DNA from: Metarhizobium sp039808465
GTDB taxonomy: Bacteria > Pseudomonadota > Alphaproteobacteria > Rhizobiales > Rhizobiaceae
Direction of reading: 5' to 3'
NCBI GenBank assembly: GCA_039808465.1
Contig: JBDHTA010000157.1
Coordinates: 1-9,707, forward strand
DNA length: 9,707 nucleotides
The translations under genes and the position numbers were made by a program. The notes under the pieces were generated by a model. It had not been told where the DNA came from and made no database searches. It saw only the letters and a program-made list of their open reading frames with translations. This document shows, piece by piece, positions 7,013 through 9,707 of this stretch. Each line of letters begins with the position of its first letter. The stretch's first letter is position 1.

Positions 7013-8146
7013 TCAACGGTATTGCCGGTGGTAGCGCTGGCCGAGGCCGGTGAGGATCTCGTAGGAAATCGTTCCGGCATCGCGCGCCACATCCTCCAGA
7101 GTTTGATGGGGACCGAGCACTTCGACAAGGGAGCCGAGCTTTAAAACTCCCTCCGGCAAGGCGGAAATATCGACGATGATGCTGTCCATCGACACGCGCC
7201 CGACAATGGGAAGCCGCACGCCGCCATGATAGACCGCGCCGCGCCCGCTCAGAGAACGCGGCATGCCATCGGCATAACCGGCGGCGATGGTGGCCAGCCG
7301 CATTTCGCGCTCCGCCACATGCGCGCCGCTATAGCCGATCAGCGCGCCCTCCGGCACGGCGCGGGTCTGGACGACGGCGACATCGAGGCTGACGACCGGT
7401 TCCATCGGATTGCGGCCGCTGCCGTTCGGCGCGCCGCCATAAAGCGCGATGCCGGGGCGGGCGAGCACGCCGTGATAATCGTCGCCGAGAAAAATGCCGC
7501 CGGAATTGGCGAAGCAGACGTCATAACCGGCAAATTCACCGGCGATGCGGTTCATTTCCGAAAGCTGCGCGCCATTCTGGGCGCTTCCGGTCTCATCGGC
7601 GGAAGCAAGATGGCTCATGATGAACAGGATCTCGACATTGCCGCCAGCGCGCAGCCGGGCGGCAAGCGGGCCGCGCTCCTCCGGCGGAATGCCGAGCCGC
7701 GACATGCCGGTATCGAATTGCAGCACGGCGGGCAGGGTGCGCTTCAGCGCCGTTGCCGCATCCGACCAGGCCTGCAACTGCTCCAGCGAATTGACGACGG
7801 GAATGATGCCCTGTTCGGCGCAGGCGATTTCATTGCCGGGCAGCAGGCCGTTCAGCACGAAAAGCTGCGTATCCTGCGGCAGCAACGGTTTCAGCCGCAC
7901 GGCCTCGATGAAATGCGCGACGAAGAAATGGCGGCAGCCCGCGGCATGCAGCGCCTTCGCCACCTTTTCCGCGCCGAGCCCATAGGCATCGGCCTTGACG
8001 ACGGCGCTCGCGCGGGCAGGGGCCACCATGGCGGAAAGCCTGCCGTAATTGCGGGCAAGCGCGCCGAGATCGATGGTCAGGATGCCGCAGGCGCCCGTTT
8101 CGCCGCCGGTTGCTGGCGCGGTTGCCGCAAGAATATCGCCTTGCAT
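7013..8146 (-). CDS. alr: Alanine racemase (catabolic DadX-like, PLP-dependent)
   Basis: The enzyme interconverts L- and D-alanine. With DadA downstream, its likely role here is to turn L-alanine into the D-form that DadA oxidises, although D-alanine for peptidoglycan is also possible. The 377-aa protein has the PLP-lysine motif VVKADAYGLG (K51), DTGMSRLG (145-152), the catalytic-tyrosine region IGYSGAH (Y272), GYADG (290-294) and VSMDS (318-322). Length is normal. A very strong ribosome-binding sequence GGAGGAGG lies just before the ATG at 8144-8146. Oddity: the position before DTGM reads LQFDTGM, with Q143 where several studied racemases have a carbamylated lysine (as in KMDTGM). It is the first gene of the alr-dadA operon and is divergent from an Lrp-type regulator. 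alr versus dadX naming cannot be settled from this window. Confidence 0.94.
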   Translation of the reverse strand: MQGDILAATAPATGGETGACGILTIDLGALARNYGRLSAMVAPARASAVVKADAYGLGAEKVAKALHAAGCRHFFVAHFIEAVRLKPLLPQDTQLFVLNGLLPGNEIACAEQGIIPVVNSLEQLQAWSDAATALKRTLPAVLQFDTGMSRLGIPPEERGPLAARLRAGGNVEILFIMSHLASADETGSAQNGAQLSEMNRIAGEFAGYDVCFANSGGIFLGDDYHGVLARPGIALYGGAPNGSGRNPMEPVVSLDVAVVQTRAVPEGALIGYSGAHVAEREMRLATIAAGYADGMPRSLSGRGAVYHGGVRLPIVGRVSMDSIIVDISALPEGVLKLGSLVEVLGPHQTLEDVARDAGTISYEILTGLGQRYHRQYR

Positions 8147-8235
8147 GAATGTCCTCCTCCAGAGCGCCGCAGCATGGCATCTGCCAGCCAGAAGCTAGTG
8201 AAAGGATCGTGAAATTACCCGGCGAACAGTGATTG

Positions 8236-8264
8236 ATTATTCTGCTTACATATGATTTTTGCAA
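8236..8264 (-). promoter_or_regulatory. Promoter of the alr-dadA operon with overlapping Lrp-like half-site
   Basis: Read on the minus strand, TTGCAA (8259-8264, 4 of 6 to TTGACA) and AATAAT (8236-8241, 5 of 6 to TATAAT) are exactly 17 nt apart and point to alr, about 90 bp upstream of its ATG. On the plus strand, ATTATTCTG (8236-8244) matches the right nine positions of the enterobacterial Lrp consensus (ATTWTDCTR) and overlaps the -10; the left half does not match. Promoter spacing is seen directly; regulation by the divergent Lrp-family gene is inferred. Confidence 0.6.
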
Positions 8265-8293
8265 TGATCTGCGAATTTTTGAAACGATCCATC

Positions 8294-8758
8294 ATGACCG
8301 CCCTGGACGCCATAGACCGCAACATTCTTCGCCTGCTGCGGCTCGACGCGCGCATGAGCAATGCGGCGCTGGCGGCGGACGTCGGCCTGTCGCCATCGGC
8401 GTGTCTCAGGCGCATCCGGCTGATGGAGCAGAGCGGCGTCATTCGCGGCTATACGGCGCTGGTGGATACGTCCGATGTCGAGGCGACCATCGCCGTGATC
8501 ATCAACATCACGCTCGACCGGCAGACCGAGGATCACCTTGACCGCTTCGAGGCGGCGGTGCGCAAATATCCGGAAATCCGCGAATGCTTTCTGATGACCG
8601 GCGGTTCGGATTACCTGCTGCGCGTCGAGGTCGCCAATGCGGGCGCGTTCGAGCGCATCCACAAGGAAATCCTGTCGGCGCTGCCGGGCGTCTCGCGCAT
8701 CCATTCCAGCTTCGCGATCCGCAACGTGCTGGCGACGAAGCCGAAGGGGCGGCGTTGA
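8294..8758 (+). CDS. Lrp/AsnC-family transcriptional regulator, probable regulator of alr-dadA
   Basis: Lrp/AsnC proteins are oligomeric DNA-binding regulators that respond to amino acids. This 154-aa protein starts MTALDAIDRNILRLLRLDAR, the standard family opening. A helix-turn-helix follows at about 23-48 (NAALAADVGLSPSACLRRIRLMEQSGVI). The C-terminal RAM ligand/oligomerisation domain covers about 60-145, including the family-like block ECFLMTGGSDYLLRVEV. The frame is open to an ATG at 8252, but that would add an untypical 14-residue tail (MIFAMICEFLKRSI) and overlap the promoter region, so the ATG at 8294 is preferred; its ribosome-binding site is weak. The gene is divergent from alr-dadA with a 147-bp shared region, the classic arrangement for a local activator such as DadR that senses alanine. 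That role is inference. Confidence 0.92.
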   Translation: MTALDAIDRNILRLLRLDARMSNAALAADVGLSPSACLRRIRLMEQSGVIRGYTALVDTSDVEATIAVIINITLDRQTEDHLDRFEAAVRKYPEIRECFLMTGGSDYLLRVEVANAGAFERIHKEILSALPGVSRIHSSFAIRNVLATKPKGRR

Positions 8759-8786
8759 ACCGCCATGGCCTCTGCATGAGGGAGCT

Positions 8787-8926
8787 TGCCCCTCACCCTA
8801 ACCCTCTCCCCGCTTGCGGGGAGAGGGGACTTGCCCAACGCATGATTATTGGTTGAGGAACCCGGAGCGGCATATCTCCTTCTCCCCGCCTGCGGGGAGA
8901 AGGTCGCGGCAGCGGGATGAGGGGCA
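8787..8926. repeat. Palindromic intergenic element: two hairpins within an outer inverted repeat
   Basis: The outer arms TGCCCCTCA (8787-8795) and TGAGGGGCA (8918-8926) are perfect 9-bp inverted repeats, and the match extends with one mismatch to 13 bp. Inside are two perfect 12-bp stems with 2-nt loops: 8802-8813 with 8816-8827, and 8878-8889 with 8892-8903. Both share the core CTCCCCGC..GCGGGGAG. The whole 140-bp unit could fold as a cloverleaf. It lies between convergent genes and could terminate both. Such GC-rich CTCCCCGC palindromes are widespread in rhizobial intergenic DNA; RIME-type elements also carry two palindromes, but I cannot confirm identity with them. Confidence 0.8.
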
Positions 8927-8965
8927 GAACCGCAAGGCGGCTGCCTGCCCCATGACGCAAAAGCC

Positions 8966-9707
8966 TCAAACCCCGCTGATGGCGGTCAGCCAGCCGTGGC
9001 GGTCGTTGCTGGCGCCGCGCTGGATGCCGACGAGGGCCTCGCGCAGCTTCAGGGTGACCGCGCCGGTCTGGCCGTCGCCGATCTGGAATTCGCCGCCGGT
9101 GAACTTCACCGCGCCGATGCCCGCCACCACGGCCGCCGTGCCGCAGGCGAAGGCTTCCTTCAGCCTGCCGCTGGCCGCATCCGCCTGCCACTGGTCGAAG
9201 GAATAGGGCTGCTCGTTGACGGTGATGCCCTCTTCACGGGCCAGCGCGATCAGCGACTTGCGGGTGATGCCGGGCAGGATGGTGCCGCCGAGCGGCGGCG
9301 TGGTGATCGAGCCGTCCGCCATGACGAAGAAGACGTTCATGCCGCCCAGCTCCTCGACCCAGCGATGCTCGGCCGCATCGAGGAAGACGACCTGATCGCA
9401 GCCATGCTCGGAGGCTTCGGCCTGCGCGATGAGGCTTGCGGCATAGTTGCCGCCGCATTTGGCGGCACCCGTGCCGCCCGCCGCGGCGCGGGTGTAGTTT
9501 TCGGAAACCCAGATCTTCACCGGCTTGGCGCCGCCCTTGAAATAGGGGCCGACCGGCGAGGCGATGACGCAGAAGATATATTCCTTCGACGGGCGCACCC
9601 CGAGGAAGGTTTCGCTGGCGAACATGAAGGGCCGCAGGTAGAGGCTGGCGCCTTCGGCCTGCGGGATCCACTTGGCGTCGATGCGCACCAGCTCCTCGAC
9701 GGCGGCG
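8966..9707 (-). CDS. ilvE: Branched-chain amino acid aminotransferase, C-terminal part (cut by right edge)
   Basis: This fold-type IV PLP enzyme transfers amino groups between glutamate and the 2-oxo acids of leucine, isoleucine and valine. The visible 246 residues are the C-terminal two thirds of a protein usually about 360 aa long. They include YLRPFMFASE near the edge, SPVGPYFKGGAKPV, the PLP-lysine region GGTGAAKCGGNYAAS (Lys is visible residue 83), VEELGGMNVFFV, and GGTILPGITRKSL, the phosphate-binding end of the active site. The pattern fits the longer BCAT subgroup (eukaryote-like/type II) rather than the short E. coli IlvE. The reading frame continues through the right edge; the internal GTG at 9688 is not the start. 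It converges on the Lrp-family gene across the palindromic element. Biosynthetic versus catabolic role is open. Confidence 0.93.
   Translation of the reverse strand, partial: AAVEELVRIDAKWIPQAEGASLYLRPFMFASETFLGVRPSKEYIFCVIASPVGPYFKGGAKPVKIWVSENYTRAAAGGTGAAKCGGNYAASLIAQAEASEHGCDQVVFLDAAEHRWVEELGGMNVFFVMADGSITTPPLGGTILPGITRKSLIALAREEGITVNEQPYSFDQWQADAASGRLKEAFACGTAAVVAGIGAVKFTGGEFQIGDGQTGAVTLKLREALVGIQRGASNDRHGWLTAISGV

Noticed and set aside
5845..8212. Long plus-strand frames opposite dadA and alr (402 and 328 codons)
   Set aside because: No family-like motifs, and both lie antisense to genes with complete catalytic motifs.
8252..8293. Upstream start for the Lrp-family regulator (ATG at 8252)
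   Set aside because: The extra 14 residues are unlike family N-termini, and the region overlaps promoter elements; the ATG at 8294 restores the standard start.
8787..8926. CRISPR array, because of two similar hairpin units
   Set aside because: Only two units, each internally palindromic with 2-nt loops and no regular spacer series or cas genes.

Overview
The window looks like DNA from an alphaproteobacterium of the Rhizobiales, most likely Rhizobiaceae (Agrobacterium/Rhizobium-type). This rests on the high GC content, a repABC replication/partition cassette (a system essentially confined to alphaproteobacteria), and a rhizobial-style chemoreceptor with a C-terminal CheR-docking tail. The genus cannot be fixed from the sequence alone. 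Because repABC drives secondary chromosomes and large plasmids, this should be the origin/partition region of such a replicon. The flanking amino-acid metabolism genes make a chromid or megaplasmid more likely than a small accessory plasmid.

Left part (1-3277): repA, repB and the first 133 codons of repC lie on the minus strand in the classical order. repA and repB overlap by 4 bp (ATGA). The 240-bp repB-repC gap carries, on the opposite strand, a promoter and a hairpin-plus-T-run typical of the counter-transcribed RNA that limits repC expression. Upstream of repA is a 412-bp intergenic region holding a perfect 18-bp palindrome that matches the repABC parS consensus and a 31-bp interrupted inverted repeat that could be the RepA operator. 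Replication, partition and copy control are thus all represented, although repC (with the origin expected inside it) runs off the left edge.

Middle part (3278-5723): a single plus-strand gene encodes a 798-aa transmembrane chemoreceptor with a double-Cache-type sensor, two HAMP regions, an MCP signalling domain and a terminal DWEEF CheR/CheB tether. It diverges from repABC and ends at a strong hairpin shared with the convergent dadA gene.

Right part (5731-9707): alr (dadX-like alanine racemase) and dadA (D-amino acid dehydrogenase) form a minus-strand operon for alanine catabolism: L-Ala to D-Ala, then to pyruvate and ammonia. A divergent Lrp/AsnC-family regulator gene is the obvious candidate controller. 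The shared 147-bp promoter region contains a good sigma70-type promoter for alr-dadA whose -10 box overlaps an Lrp-like half-site. Beyond the regulator lies a 140-bp palindromic intergenic element (two 12-bp-stem hairpins inside an outer inverted repeat), then the C-terminal two thirds of a branched-chain amino acid aminotransferase (ilvE), cut by the right edge.

I did not find a clearly new multi-gene system. All protein-coding genes belong to recognisable families. The items most worth a second look are the non-coding ones: parS, the ctRNA locus, the candidate RepA operator, the Lrp-controlled divergent promoter and the cloverleaf-like repeat.
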